Below, piece by piece: positions 1 through 9,302 of a stretch of 64,000 bases of DNA. A program made the translations under genes and the position numbers. Positions within the stretch are counted from its first letter, which is position 1; the number at the start of each line of letters is the position of its first letter. The DNA comes from an uncultured Clostridia bacterium (GTDB lineage: Bacteria > Bacillota > Clostridia > Christensenellales > UBA3700): the NCBI GenBank assembly GCA_947246685.1, contig CAMXSN010000003.1:124001-188000 (forward strand), given 5' to 3'. Below the pieces are notes generated by a model, which worked only from the letters and a program-made list of their open reading frames with translations, did not search any database and was not told where the DNA came from.

Positions 1-222
<222 letters not shown>

Positions 223-224
223 TT

Positions 225-1091
225 ATGCCCAATGCCCTGCTGCGCAAAATGAGAGGAATATCGGCAAAAAAATCTTCCGAAAGAATTTGGGAGTTGGATT
301 TTTTGCGCGGAATATGCGTGTTGCTTATGGTCTTCGACCACGCAATGTACGATATAGGACATCTATTTGACGCAGCTTGGCTGGCTACGGGAAAAGATAC
401 AATTATACGGCTTGTAGAACTTGCTCGCGATTACTACGCCAATTCTACGCTGAGAGAAACCGTTCAACATATAGTCGTGTGGATATTTGCCGTGCTGTGC
501 GGAATATCCTGTTCCTTTTCTCGCAGTAATCTCAAACGCGGCGTGCAAGCAACCATTATAGCGAGTATAATTACTATAGTTACCTTCTTTATGGATACGA
601 CCATAAAATTCGGAATACTGCATATGTTTGCCTTTTCCATACTGTTGTGGTGGCTTATCGACACTCTATGCTGTCACAATAAAATGATTACCGCCGGCAT
701 TTGCCTGTTTTTGGGCGTAATGATCATTACTCTCAACGAAGGATTAACCGCAGCATACAGAGATAATCAATCTATATTCGCCGCGGATAATACGTATTAT
801 TTTATCGGCAGATTTATGCTGGGTTCACCGACTGATTTTTATTCTAGCGACTATTACCCCATATTCCCCACAACGGGATACATGCTTGTGGGCGCAGCTG
901 TCGGAATACTGATATATCCCAAGAAAAAATCGCTGCTGCCGTGGCTTGGCAAATACGATTGGTATAAGCCTTTTGCCTTTTGGGGCAAAATTGCAATATG
1001 GGTATACGCTTTGCATCAAGTCGTCGTTGTGATCGTGCTTGCTATAATAAGCTTTATTTTCATTACTCCCGGAAGTTTGGGATTTATTTGA
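225..1091 (+). CDS. DUF1624 / heparan-alpha-glucosaminide N-acetyltransferase-like membrane protein
   Basis: This 288-aa integral membrane protein has about seven hydrophobic segments. The N-terminal part (residues 20-45, ELDFLRGICVLLMVFDHAMYD, His39) matches the conserved start of the DUF1624/HGSNAT catalytic family, whose members move acyl groups across a membrane onto sugars. The substrate cannot be read from the sequence. The start at 225 lies 2 bases after the serS stop. An alternative in-frame ATG at 249 would remove eight residues, and no strong RBS separates the two. The gene probably depends on the serS promoter. No terminator is obvious before the IS200 copy that follows. Confidence 0.8.
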   Translation: MPNALLRKMRGISAKKSSERIWELDFLRGICVLLMVFDHAMYDIGHLFDAAWLATGKDTIIRLVELARDYYANSTLRETVQHIVVWIFAVLCGISCSFSRSNLKRGVQATIIASIITIVTFFMDTTIKFGILHMFAFSILLWWLIDTLCCHNKMITAGICLFLGVMIITLNEGLTAAYRDNQSIFAADNTYYFIGRFMLGSPTDFYSSDYYPIFPTTGYMLVGAAVGILIYPKKKSLLPWLGKYDWYKPFAFWGKIAIWVYALHQVVVVIVLAIISFIFITPGSLGFI

Positions 1092-1219
1092 CGAATAATT
1101 ATTTGATTTTATCGTTTGAATATTTATATAGAATTTTTACAGAATTACCATAATTACTCTCTAACTTCCAGATATGCCGCGTCAATTGGACATGAATTGA
1201 ATGCAATAATAATAAATAT

Positions 1220-1238
1220 CCACCAGCCTAGCTGGTGG
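1220..1238. repeat. IS200 end hairpin, tnpA 3' side
   Basis: This is a perfect 7-bp inverted repeat (CCACCAG/CTGGTGG) with a 5-base loop, about 75 bases beyond the tnpA stop. Such subterminal hairpins are recognised by TnpA in IS200/IS605 elements. Followed by GTTTTT on the plus strand, it could also act as a terminator for transcription entering the element. Confidence 0.65.
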
Positions 1239-1311
1239 TTTTTCAGTTTCGGGCGTAGCCCTTTGTTACTAGCCACACGAAATCGTGTTTGTTTTGTCCG
1301 CCTCGTGCATT

Positions 1312-1773
1312 TTACTGCTTGAATGGGTCAAGCAACTCTGTCATACTCATTTGCTCTACCATTTTGTCTTCTTTCAATTGGTTTGCTATGTATTCCGCTA
1401 TTTTCTTTGTATTCTTTCCTACCGTATCTACATAATATCCCCTACACCAAAATTCTCTGTTGCGGTATTTGTATTTCATATTCGCCCATCTTTGGTATAT
1501 CATTAGGCTACTATTTCCTTTCAAAAATCCTACAAATCCCGCAACGCTCATTTTGGGCGGTATCTCTACCAACATATGTATATGGTCAGGACATACTTCT
1601 GCTTCTATTATATTTACTCCCTTCCAATTACATAATTCTCTTAATATTGCTCCTATTTCTCTCTTCTTCTCTCCATAGAATACTTTTCTTCGATATTTTG
1701 GTGCAAATACTATATGATATTTGCAATTCCATGTTGTATGTGATAGACTGTTTGTAATAGTTTCGTTTTTCAT
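1312..1773 (-). CDS. tnpA: IS200-family Y1 transposase TnpA
   Basis: This 153-aa protein is the usual size for IS200 TnpA, which moves single-stranded DNA by Y1 HUH chemistry. The HUH motif is at residues 64-66 (DHIHML), and the catalytic tyrosine is likely Tyr128 in a YIANQ motif (Y-x3-Q), preceded by RGYYVDTVG. The start at 1773 was chosen because AAAGGAG lies 7 bases upstream; a longer in-frame extension to 1812 has no RBS. No stop codon or frameshift breaks the frame, so the enzyme may be active. Confidence 0.93.
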   Translation of the reverse strand: MKNETITNSLSHTTWNCKYHIVFAPKYRRKVFYGEKKREIGAILRELCNWKGVNIIEAEVCPDHIHMLVEIPPKMSVAGFVGFLKGNSSLMIYQRWANMKYKYRNREFWCRGYYVDTVGKNTKKIAEYIANQLKEDKMVEQMSMTELLDPFKQ

Positions 1774-1865
1774 TTTTGTGCTCCTTTTGTTTAGATTTGC
1801 CTTGGCGGACAAATCTATTATAACAAAAGGAGTGCTATTTTTTACTCACCGGTAAACCTCTTTTG

Positions 1866-1888
1866 AACCCCCAGACTATCTGGGGGTT
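1866..1888. repeat. IS200 end hairpin, upstream of tnpA
   Basis: This is a perfect 10-bp inverted repeat (AACCCCCAGA/TCTGGGGGTT) with a 3-base loop and a following TT, located about 90 bases upstream of the tnpA start. In IS200 elements the corresponding hairpin blocks read-through transcription into tnpA. Confidence 0.65.
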
Positions 1889-1897
1889 TTCGATAAC

Positions 1898-1928
1898 AAA
1901 AAAGAGGAGAGCCATACACTCTCCTCTT
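1898..1928 (-). terminator. Intrinsic terminator of the BspA-like gene
   Basis: A perfect 10-bp stem (1902-1911/1919-1928, AAGAGGAGAG/CTCTCCTCTT) with a 7-base loop is followed on the minus strand by a run of T. It lies 22 bases past the stop codon at 1950. Confidence 0.88.
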
Positions 1929-1949
1929 ACTATCCTAAATTAGATCTCC

Positions 1950-3599
1950 TTACGGCAACGTGCTGTCGTTTGCCGATCCGGCGCCCTCTACTGCATCGGA
2001 CAGCTTTTCAATAAACTCAGCTATCTCCGAAGCGCTTGCCGTCGAACGCAATATCAAAACTTCGACGTCAGGGTCTTTGTCGGTCTCTTTGACAAAAGTC
2101 TTTTCCGTCCATTCCCAATTGATCGAACCGATATAAGCTACTTCTATCTTACTCTTGAAGAACGCGTAATCGCCGATGTTTCTCACAGTGTTTCTAAGCA
2201 GAATATATTCAAAGGCGACTCCTGCAAAGGCATATCCTTTGATAGTTTTTATTCCCTCAATATCGTTGCCGGACTTATCCAGAAATTTGAAAGTCTTGCC
2301 GTCTGCAATAGTAGAGGTCTCGTCGTAACTGCCGTAATAAGCGTATACCTCGCTTCCGTCGGAATTCGTCAGCAAGCCTTGCTTGTAAGTCGTGGTATCG
2401 GAAGTTGATTTTTTGAATTCCTTCAATTCAACGATCTTGAAAAATTCATTTTCTTCGTTGACTTTAAGCACGTAATTTCTCGCCGAATAGGAAGTGCTGT
2501 TTGTGTAGATAGCAAACGCGCCCTCGCCTATTTCTTCCACTTCCTTGCCTATCGTGAAATCTCTGTTGTAGAGCAATCTGGAACATCCCATAAAAGTCTT
2601 TGCCGGAATCTTTTTGAGATTTGCGGGCAACAATACGTCGGACAGCGTCGTGCAGTCTTCGAATACGCCCTCGCCCATATTTTCCAACTCTACGTTCTCT
2701 GCAAATTCAACTTTGCTCAAAGTAGAACAGCCTTTGAATGCATTGGCGCCTATATTCTTGACGTCTGCCGGGATAGAAAAATAAGAGAAATTATTACGCA
2801 CATTGGAGAATGCGCTGACTCCGATTTCCGCCAAATGCGGGAATTTCAACGGACTAGATTCGGTGGATTGAATGATAGTGCCGTAAAAAGCCCTCTCGCC
2901 CACATTGGCAAGTTCGCAATCGTCCGCTACGGATATCTCGCTGAGTTTACCGCATTCGTTGAAAGCGTAATTGCCGACTTTTTGCAGATTCTTGCCAATA
3001 TCCAATTTTTGAATTCCGCTGCATCCGTCGAATGCGTAAGCGCCTATCTCTCTGAGCGAAGTCGGCAAATAGACCTTTTCTTCATCCACGCCGTTGCCGT
3101 AACTTGCGCTGTTGTAAGCAAATTTAAGCGAAGTACAGCCGTTGAAAGCCTTCTCTCCGATTTTCGTCACGCTGTTAGGAATTATGACGCTCCTCAACGC
3201 TTTGCAGCCGTTGAAAGCTTCTGTGGGGATTTCTTTGAGATTGCTTGGCAAAACCACGCGCTCCAAGGCAGTCATTTCCTTAAACGCCTCTGCCTCGATA
3301 GAAAACGATGCAGTTGATTTGAAAGTAACGGATTTAATCGTGCTTGCCTTATCCGCAAACGCGCCTTTTTTAATACCGACTACCCTATTGCCTCTGACTT
3401 TATCAGGCACGATAACGTCTACATCGCTGCCTTCGTATCCGGTGATAGTAGCCCTCGAACCGCTGAGAGTATATCTGAATCCGTCAGAATACTCTGACAT
3501 CTGCCCCGTATTGACCAAAAGTCCGACAACGGTTCCCAAAGAAGCAGCCGCCAGAACGAACACCATTACGACGACTATTATCTGCTTTTTTCTGTTCAT
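1950..3599 (-). CDS. BspA-type leucine-rich repeat surface protein
   Basis: The protein has 549 aa. Residues 1-25 form a positively charged start and one hydrophobic helix (signal anchor or signal peptide without lipobox), so most of the chain is extracytoplasmic. About ten LRR_5 (BspA/TpLRR) repeats follow, with recurring GxxAFxGCxxLxxVxIPxxVxxIGxxAF signatures. Proteins of this class mediate surface binding in gut and oral bacteria; the ligand is unknown. The start at 3599 was chosen because GAGGT lies 5 bases upstream, whereas a 33-residue extension has no RBS. No sorting signal is present at the C terminus. It has its own promoter and terminator and is monocistronic. Confidence 0.88.
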   Translation of the reverse strand: MNRKKQIIVVVMVFVLAAASLGTVVGLLVNTGQMSEYSDGFRYTLSGSRATITGYEGSDVDVIVPDKVRGNRVVGIKKGAFADKASTIKSVTFKSTASFSIEAEAFKEMTALERVVLPSNLKEIPTEAFNGCKALRSVIIPNSVTKIGEKAFNGCTSLKFAYNSASYGNGVDEEKVYLPTSLREIGAYAFDGCSGIQKLDIGKNLQKVGNYAFNECGKLSEISVADDCELANVGERAFYGTIIQSTESSPLKFPHLAEIGVSAFSNVRNNFSYFSIPADVKNIGANAFKGCSTLSKVEFAENVELENMGEGVFEDCTTLSDVLLPANLKKIPAKTFMGCSRLLYNRDFTIGKEVEEIGEGAFAIYTNSTSYSARNYVLKVNEENEFFKIVELKEFKKSTSDTTTYKQGLLTNSDGSEVYAYYGSYDETSTIADGKTFKFLDKSGNDIEGIKTIKGYAFAGVAFEYILLRNTVRNIGDYAFFKSKIEVAYIGSINWEWTEKTFVKETDKDPDVEVLILRSTASASEIAEFIEKLSDAVEGAGSANDSTLP

Positions 3600-3712
3600 A
3601 ATTACCTCAATATCCCTTGTGTCTGCAAATTTCTTGTTATCAACGCAAGATATGCGCTTAAAATGCGGCGTTTCGCAACGCAATTTCATTATTGCCATAT
3701 CTCCGTTTTTAT

Positions 3713-3741
3713 ATTATAGCATACTAATATATAAACTGCAA
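3713..3741 (-). promoter_or_regulatory. SigA-type promoter for the BspA-like gene
   Basis: On the minus strand the -35 box is TTGCAG (3741-3736), the spacer 17 bases and the -10 box TATAAT (3718-3713). The predicted transcript starts near 3706, giving a leader of about 105 bases. Confidence 0.7.
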
Positions 3742-3781
3742 TAAAATATATTTTATAATATAATATTACGTCTACAAAAAG

Positions 3782-5371
3782 TTATCTCCCCGACAGTGCG
3801 GAAATGACTTGAAGCGCGACGTTGATTCCGTCGACGCTTGCCGAAGTTATTCCGCCCGCATACCCTGCGCCCTCTCCGCAAGGCATAAGCCCTTTGACCG
3901 AACTGTTGCCGCGCTCGTCTCTCAATATTTTTACAGGACTCGAAGAACGTGTTTCCACACCTGTCAGCAATGCGTCTTCGCACGCAAAACCCTTGAGCTT
4001 TCTGTCAAAAATTTTTACGGATTCTTTAATGCTTCCTACAACGTAATCCGGCAGACATTCTCTTAAATCGGCAAACTCCACCCCTATGGGATACGTGGGC
4101 TTGACCTCGCCCGGCGACACGGTAATTTTGCCTGCAAGCAGATCTCCGTATTTCTGACACGGCGCTTTGTATGAATTGGTGAGCGCGTAAGCCATTCTTT
4201 CGTATTTGCGCTGAAATTCAACGCCTGCAAGAGGATGGTCGCTTGCGAAATCCTTTGGCTCTACACCGACCAAAAGAGCGCTGTTGGCGTTAATTCCATC
4301 TCTGGCGAAATAACTCATACCGTTGGTTACGACCGCATTTTCTTCTGAAGTCGCAGGCATTACGTATCCGCCCGGACACATACAAAACGTATAACATGAC
4401 CTTCCGCTGTCAAGATGACAGGCAAGAGAATATGCCGCCGGCGGAAGTCCGCGCGTATCGCCGTATTGAGCAACGTCGATCTTTGATTGCAGATGCTCTA
4501 TTCTCACTCCTACGGAAAATGGTTTTTGCGCCATAAGCGTCTTCGTTGACAGCATTTCAAACGTGTCTCGGGCGCTGTGACCTATCGCAAGAATACAGTA
4601 ATCGCAATCCAGCGCCCCCTCTCCTCCGCTCTTCGTCGTCAGGCGTAATCCTTTAAGCGCGCCGTTGACGACTACTATGTCCGTCAACTTGGTATCGAAA
4701 TATATCTTCCCTCCCAACGCTATAATACTCTCGCGCATATTTTTAACTACGTCGACAAGTTTGTCTGTGCCTATATGCGGTTTGGACTCGTAGATAATTT
4801 GCTGCGGAGCGCCGTGAGCGACGAATTCGCCGAGCACGACGTTAATCTTGTCCGACTTGGTGCCAGTGTTGAGCTTACCGTCGGAAAACGTGCCTGCTCC
4901 GCCTTCGCCGAACTGAATATTGCTTTCCGTATCTAGTATTTGGGTAACAATAAACGAATCCACGCTACGCATACGCTCGTCAACGGGCTTTCCTCTCTCG
5001 ATCACAATCGGTTTGAGCCCTGCCTTGGCAAGCGTAAGCGCGGCAAACAGACCTGCCGGGCCAGCTCCGACTACGACGGGCGGTTTGTCGCTAACTATCT
5101 TACGCTCTAACAGTTCGTCGATAGAACGCATAGGGACGCGGTAAACTTCCGCTTTTTTATTCCTTGACAAATACGCTTTTTCTCCGCGCAAGGCAACAGC
5201 AACCGACAGAGAATAAAATATATGCTTTTTATCTCTGCTGTCAATGGATTTCTTGACTATCTCGTACCTTTCTACCTGATCTGACGACACGCGTAAAGCG
5301 CCTGCTATCGCCCTTTCCAACTGCATATCCGAATAGCCTATCGGCAACTTTATCTGATTGAGCCTAATCAT
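3782..5371 (-). CDS. FAD-dependent dehydrogenase-like protein (COG2509 type)
   Basis: The protein has 529 aa. After an N-terminal domain of about 90 residues comes a Rossmann FAD-binding motif (PPVVVGAGPAGLFAALTLAKAG, GxGPAG at 102-107), then ERGKPVDERM and FGEGGAGTFSDGKLNTG. The C terminus has the second FAD signature (GEGAGYAGGITSASVDG). This arrangement matches the widespread uncharacterised NAD(FAD)-utilising dehydrogenases; the substrate is unknown. The ATG at 5371 overlaps the upstream stop by an ATGA junction, with GAGGA 8 bases upstream, so translation is coupled to the preceding flavoprotein. No terminator is visible after the stop. Confidence 0.85.
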   Translation of the reverse strand: MIRLNQIKLPIGYSDMQLERAIAGALRVSSDQVERYEIVKKSIDSRDKKHIFYSLSVAVALRGEKAYLSRNKKAEVYRVPMRSIDELLERKIVSDKPPVVVGAGPAGLFAALTLAKAGLKPIVIERGKPVDERMRSVDSFIVTQILDTESNIQFGEGGAGTFSDGKLNTGTKSDKINVVLGEFVAHGAPQQIIYESKPHIGTDKLVDVVKNMRESIIALGGKIYFDTKLTDIVVVNGALKGLRLTTKSGGEGALDCDYCILAIGHSARDTFEMLSTKTLMAQKPFSVGVRIEHLQSKIDVAQYGDTRGLPPAAYSLACHLDSGRSCYTFCMCPGGYVMPATSEENAVVTNGMSYFARDGINANSALLVGVEPKDFASDHPLAGVEFQRKYERMAYALTNSYKAPCQKYGDLLAGKITVSPGEVKPTYPIGVEFADLRECLPDYVVGSIKESVKIFDRKLKGFACEDALLTGVETRSSSPVKILRDERGNSSVKGLMPCGEGAGYAGGITSASVDGINVALQVISALSGR

Positions 5372-6546
5372 ATCAAATCCTCGCAGCACGCCAATGCGCT
5401 AGCCCAAGCCCAATGCAAATTGCAGCCTCCGCAAAGACCGTCCACGTCCGCTGCCTCTCCGATGATATAAAGTCCTTTGCATATCTTGGACTGCATGGTA
5501 TCCATATCTATCCCGTCGGTCGATATGCCGCCGCATAACACCTGCGCAGAACTTTTACCCGCGAGTCCGGTGATTTCGACCTTAAAATTCTTGCATCCTT
5601 TGGCTAAATCCATAGCTTTTTTGCGCGACATTATCAGCGATCTGTCCATAGGTACTCGAGACAGCACGTTGGCTGCCAACGCCTTATGAAGTATGCCGTC
5701 AAGCGGTCGGTAAACGTCGGAATAATCAAATATAAATCGCGCCAACTCATCTAGAGTGAGATCGGGTGCGAAATCTATCGCAACTTCGCACTCTTTTATT
5801 TCTTCTCTGAATCTGGCAAGCGCCGACGAAAGTCGAAATGCGAGCATGCCCGATAAAGCGTTGTCTTTAAACAGCATTTCGCCCCTCTCGCCCATAAGCG
5901 TTTCGCCGTTGATTGCGATAGAGGCATAGACTTTTGCGCGTACGCCGTTGGCTCCCTTGATTTGATTGCTCTTAAGCGGACAGATACCGTATCTCAAAGG
6001 CGTAACGCTATGTCCGAGTTTGCTGATAAGCGAATGGGAATTGCGGCCCGACGTTGCGTCGCTGCCGGTAGCAAACACCAGCTTGTCCGCGACAAATTCT
6101 CCGCATGTGGATTCGACGCGCCATTTTTTGCCGTCGTAATTTATGTCCGTGACTTCGCACGAACATACGACCTCTGCGCCCGACGCGTTAAGTCTTTGCA
6201 ACAGTACGTTAAGCGCCGCTGCGGCGCTTTCGCTGTAAGGATACACTCTGCCTTCGCTATCTACTCTTGTCAAAAGCCCCAACGAGGCAAATTCTTCTAT
6301 TATACGCTTTGGAGAAAACCTGCCAATCACGCCGCCAACCGACGGCGAATTGTAATCGGCAACAGTGATATCGACGTTGGTGAGATTGCACTTGCCGTTG
6401 CCTGTCGCAAGCAATTTCTTGCCCAATCTGTCGCTGAGTTCTAATATCGTAACGGATTTTCCATGCGCCGCCAATTTTAAAGCGCAGAACATTCCGCTCG
6501 CTCCGCCCCCGATTATCAATATTTTTTCACCGCAAAATTTCTCCAT
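5368..6546 (-). CDS. HI0933/YhiN-family (BaiN-like) flavoprotein
   Basis: The 392-aa protein starts with a dinucleotide-binding motif (ILIIGGGASGMFCALKLA, GGGASG at residues 13-18), followed by GKKLLATGNGKCNLTN, the hallmark of the HI0933 family. A C-terminal FAD contact (GEAADVDGLCGGCNLHWAWASA) is present. Family members are NAD(P)/FAD-dependent oxidoreductases; BaiN in gut clostridia acts on bile acids, but that substrate cannot be assumed here. The RBS GAGGA lies 6 bases before the ATG. It is the first gene of a two-gene operon with the next flavoprotein, which it overlaps by 4 bases. Confidence 0.87.
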   Translation of the reverse strand: MEKFCGEKILIIGGGASGMFCALKLAAHGKSVTILELSDRLGKKLLATGNGKCNLTNVDITVADYNSPSVGGVIGRFSPKRIIEEFASLGLLTRVDSEGRVYPYSESAAAALNVLLQRLNASGAEVVCSCEVTDINYDGKKWRVESTCGEFVADKLVFATGSDATSGRNSHSLISKLGHSVTPLRYGICPLKSNQIKGANGVRAKVYASIAINGETLMGERGEMLFKDNALSGMLAFRLSSALARFREEIKECEVAIDFAPDLTLDELARFIFDYSDVYRPLDGILHKALAANVLSRVPMDRSLIMSRKKAMDLAKGCKNFKVEITGLAGKSSAQVLCGGISTDGIDMDTMQSKICKGLYIIGEAADVDGLCGGCNLHWAWASALACCEDLI

Positions 6547-6578
6547 AGCGTCCTCGACCTTATATTTGTTGCATATTA

Positions 6579-6607
6579 ATTATATATTAACGAACAAAAA
6601 TATGCAA
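6579..6607 (-). promoter_or_regulatory. SigA-type promoter for the flavoprotein pair
   Basis: On the minus strand the -35 box is TTGCAT (6607-6602), the spacer 17 bases and the -10 box TATAAT (6584-6579). The leader to the ATG at 6546 would be about 26 bases. Confidence 0.7.
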
Positions 6608-6666
6608 TAATTAACGGCAAACGCAATATCGGGAAATCAAATATAAAAAATAAACTTATAATGTAA

Positions 6667-6693
6667 ATGAGGTTGCTTGAATCAACCTCATTA
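6667..6693 (-). terminator. Possible terminator after the subtilase-Hint gene
   Basis: A perfect 10-bp inverted repeat (AATGAGGTTG/CAACCTCATT) with a 7-base loop begins 6 bases past the stop codon. The following minus-strand sequence is AT-rich but has no continuous T run, so the call is moderate. Confidence 0.5.
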
Positions 6694-6698
6694 CTAAA

Positions 6699-9278
6699 CT
6701 ATTCCCACAGCTTTGAATATTTTACAATTAAATTCTTTAGTTCTTCCGTTGTGATTAAACCTTTCCCTATCGCAATTTTCATGTATTGTCCGCCTAAAGC
6801 TTCAAACACATTTCTAGGTATTGGTTGAATTTCTAAAAATTCCTCATATGTAAAAAGTCCATATTTGTCAATATCTGCAAGGTAGCTATCATAATTTATT
6901 GTCATTGTTTTATCATCAACTTCAAAAATATTGATCAATCCGGTTGTCCCTCCCGGCATTGAAAGCATCCCATTAACATAAGAACACATATGTACGGCAG
7001 TCACAGGACTCCATGCAGAGGTATATTCTTTACTGATTACCACGTCAACAAGCTGCACTTCCGAATTTGTAGGATTTCCGCCTGCATCTACAACTTGTTT
7101 GTTAAACCAATGCCCGATATATTGCTTTGCATCTTTTCTAATGAATACAAACTTATTAAGAGTAATATTCCAAAAACCATGTTCGTCTATTACTTTAACT
7201 GAACTCCCATCAGAAAAATATAAATTAATTATTTCATATTCTCTTTTGCAATCTTTATCGATAAAAAGAATCGGAGCTGTGTCAAAGGAACCTGTAAACA
7301 TATTCCATACCAACAGATTTTCATCACCTTTTAACTTGCTGACCGCAACTTGACTCCCATCTGCCAACGTAACCATAGTATCTTCGGTAACGCAACCTGG
7401 ATTGACATTAACTCTAAACTTAAATTCTTGCATATGCTCAAACCCTTCGTCTTCACGAATTGCAATACTGCTCATAGTTAGAGTGTAAGTATCGTTCTCC
7501 AAATCCCCGACATTAATTTGGAAAGTTTTATCCGTGAATTTTACTCTGCTCAATACGTCAACGTCAACTTGGCAACGGTGTCCTTCTTTTCCATCAATCG
7601 GTATAATTTCGCCGGCACTATTTGTTAACTCAAAATACATAGAACAATAGATATTTTTAATAGCTGTAAAAGAACTTATGCTACCAACCGCAAAATTAAG
7701 TACGCTTGCCCAATTTACAACAAATTCGCCGTTATCATCTACCTCAACTGCACCCGGGGAATAAATCATTAAATCAACTTTTCCTCTCCAATTATACCAA
7801 TCTGTAATGTATCCGAAATTGCTGAATACGCGCCTATACGGAATATTTTTTAGCGTTTTTTCCGCATCTAAACGTCCTTCCGAAAAACACTTATAAGTAT
7901 ATCTGCCATCTTTAGTCGCATTTGTTAAAATCGTATTCTTAATGTGCGCGGCAATCTCTGAATCACTTATTTTATGAGCATTGTTCAAATATTTTGAGTA
8001 CAATAACGCTGCCACTCCAGTAACGAAAGGCGTTGCCATTGAAGTTCCATCTTTATATTTGTAGCCGGTTTCATCAAGTTCTTTTGGATAAGTGCTCATA
8101 ATTTGCACTCCAGGCGCATACAAACTCACGTAACTTCCGTAATTTGAAAAAGAAGCAATCTCACCGGTTGCAGCTATGGCTCCTACCGATATTAGTCTGT
8201 TGCTAAAAGTTTGATGCTGCGAATAATTTGACGGATAATACGGAGTAGCGCTATTATTGTTGGCATCATTTCCTGCGCTGCACACAAAAAGCCCTTGATA
8301 ATTGCTTATGGCAGTTTTTAATGCCTCATCTTCATCATAACTGCCAATGCTAAAATTTATTAAATCTATATCATTATCTATCGACCAAGTTATAGCTTTA
8401 ATAACTGCGCTAGGGGACACCATATGATTGGAATTATCTACTTGTAGCGGAACCAACTTTATATTGGGGCAAACTCCAACCACTCCGTGCGGGGTAGTAC
8501 CCGTAGCACCTATAATTCCTGCCACATGAGTCCCATGTCCGACTACGTCGTCAGTAGTAATATCGTTATCATTATAAAAATCCCATCCCGGCAATAAATT
8601 CGGCTTAAGTTCTTCGTGATTGGCTATTCCTGAATCTATAATACCGACTTTAACAGACTTGCTTCCAGTAGAATAATTCCAAGCGCCTTCAACGTTTATT
8701 CCGTTTGTTCTATGTAATCCCCATTGAACTTGATATCTTATTCCTTCAGTAGCAACAGGTAATGAATTATAACTAATTGAATCATTTGCTAACGTGGTCT
8801 TCTCTTCGACTTCTGTGTCGAATGATATCGCATTCTCTACACCAACCCATAAAACTCCTTCAATTTTTTCAATCTTCTTAACGATTTTGGAGATATCCTT
8901 TCTTGAGCTATCCGTCATGTCTAACTCTAAGATTTGTCTAAATTCTTTTTTGTTTAGATATTTTTTACTTTCCACGTCTCCAGAGATGGCAGTCAGATCT
9001 TTAATAGAATTAATACAACCTAATTTAGCAAATTTCTTATTTTGCTTTTTGTTAATGCCGCTAGAATATCTATCCATGACAACAAAAAGTTTGCCGTTAT
9101 AATTTTCTTCTATATTTGAGTATGACGCTATCTTAGCTTCGTGTTGCTCTTCTAATTGTGTTTTATCTGCATTAACAAAAATATCCAAGCTTGAAAATAT
9201 ACCTGTTAATACGGTAACAAATATCAAAGCCATCAAAATTAATGAAACATATGCGTAAGAAATTTGACGCTTTTTCAT
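6699..9278 (-). CDS. Secreted subtilisin-like protease with C-terminal Hint domain
   Basis: The protein has 859 aa. Residues 7-32 form a hydrophobic export helix, and an inhibitor-like propeptide region probably extends to about 180. The S8 peptidase domain carries Asp215 (IIDSGIANHEE), His248 (GHGTHVAGI), oxyanion Asn337 (SAGND) and Ser413 (GTSMATPFV), so the triad is complete. A beta-rich linker of about 150 residues follows, then a hedgehog/intein (Hint) module from about 627: Cys629 (NPGCVTEDTMVTLADGS), His700 in VKVIDEHGFWN, and near 755-775 a SPVTAVHMCSYVNGML segment like the end of hedgehog Hog domains. It starts 24 bases after the lipoprotein gene at 9303 with the strong RBS AAGGAGATGAGTT. 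Whether Hint self-splices or ligates is unknown. Confidence 0.88.
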   Translation of the reverse strand: MKKRQISYAYVSLILMALIFVTVLTGIFSSLDIFVNADKTQLEEQHEAKIASYSNIEENYNGKLFVVMDRYSSGINKKQNKKFAKLGCINSIKDLTAISGDVESKKYLNKKEFRQILELDMTDSSRKDISKIVKKIEKIEGVLWVGVENAISFDTEVEEKTTLANDSISYNSLPVATEGIRYQVQWGLHRTNGINVEGAWNYSTGSKSVKVGIIDSGIANHEELKPNLLPGWDFYNDNDITTDDVVGHGTHVAGIIGATGTTPHGVVGVCPNIKLVPLQVDNSNHMVSPSAVIKAITWSIDNDIDLINFSIGSYDEDEALKTAISNYQGLFVCSAGNDANNNSATPYYPSNYSQHQTFSNRLISVGAIAATGEIASFSNYGSYVSLYAPGVQIMSTYPKELDETGYKYKDGTSMATPFVTGVAALLYSKYLNNAHKISDSEIAAHIKNTILTNATKDGRYTYKCFSEGRLDAEKTLKNIPYRRVFSNFGYITDWYNWRGKVDLMIYSPGAVEVDDNGEFVVNWASVLNFAVGSISSFTAIKNIYCSMYFELTNSAGEIIPIDGKEGHRCQVDVDVLSRVKFTDKTFQINVGDLENDTYTLTMSSIAIREDEGFEHMQEFKFRVNVNPGCVTEDTMVTLADGSQVAVSKLKGDENLLVWNMFTGSFDTAPILFIDKDCKREYEIINLYFSDGSSVKVIDEHGFWNITLNKFVFIRKDAKQYIGHWFNKQVVDAGGNPTNSEVQLVDVVISKEYTSAWSPVTAVHMCSYVNGMLSMPGGTTGLINIFEVDDKTMTINYDSYLADIDKYGLFTYEEFLEIQPIPRNVFEALGGQYMKIAIGKGLITTEELKNLIVKYSKLWE

Positions 9279-9302
9279 AACTCATCTCCTTCAAACTTTA
9301 AT

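Larger units (their letters stand above)
1205..1890 (-). mobile_element. IS200-type insertion sequence (IS200/IS605 family, tnpA only)
   Basis: A single HUH transposase gene is bracketed by two subterminal hairpins: 1220-1226/1232-1238 (CCACCAG...CTGGTGG) at the tnpA 3' side and 1866-1875/1879-1888 (AACCCCCAGA...TCTGGGGGTT) upstream of tnpA. Palindromic ends, lack of terminal inverted repeats and lack of a tnpB gene are typical of IS200. The exact cleavage sites cannot be fixed by eye, so the boundaries are approximate. The copy sits between the DUF1624 gene and the terminator of the BspA-like gene and interrupts no obvious coding sequence. Confidence 0.8.
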
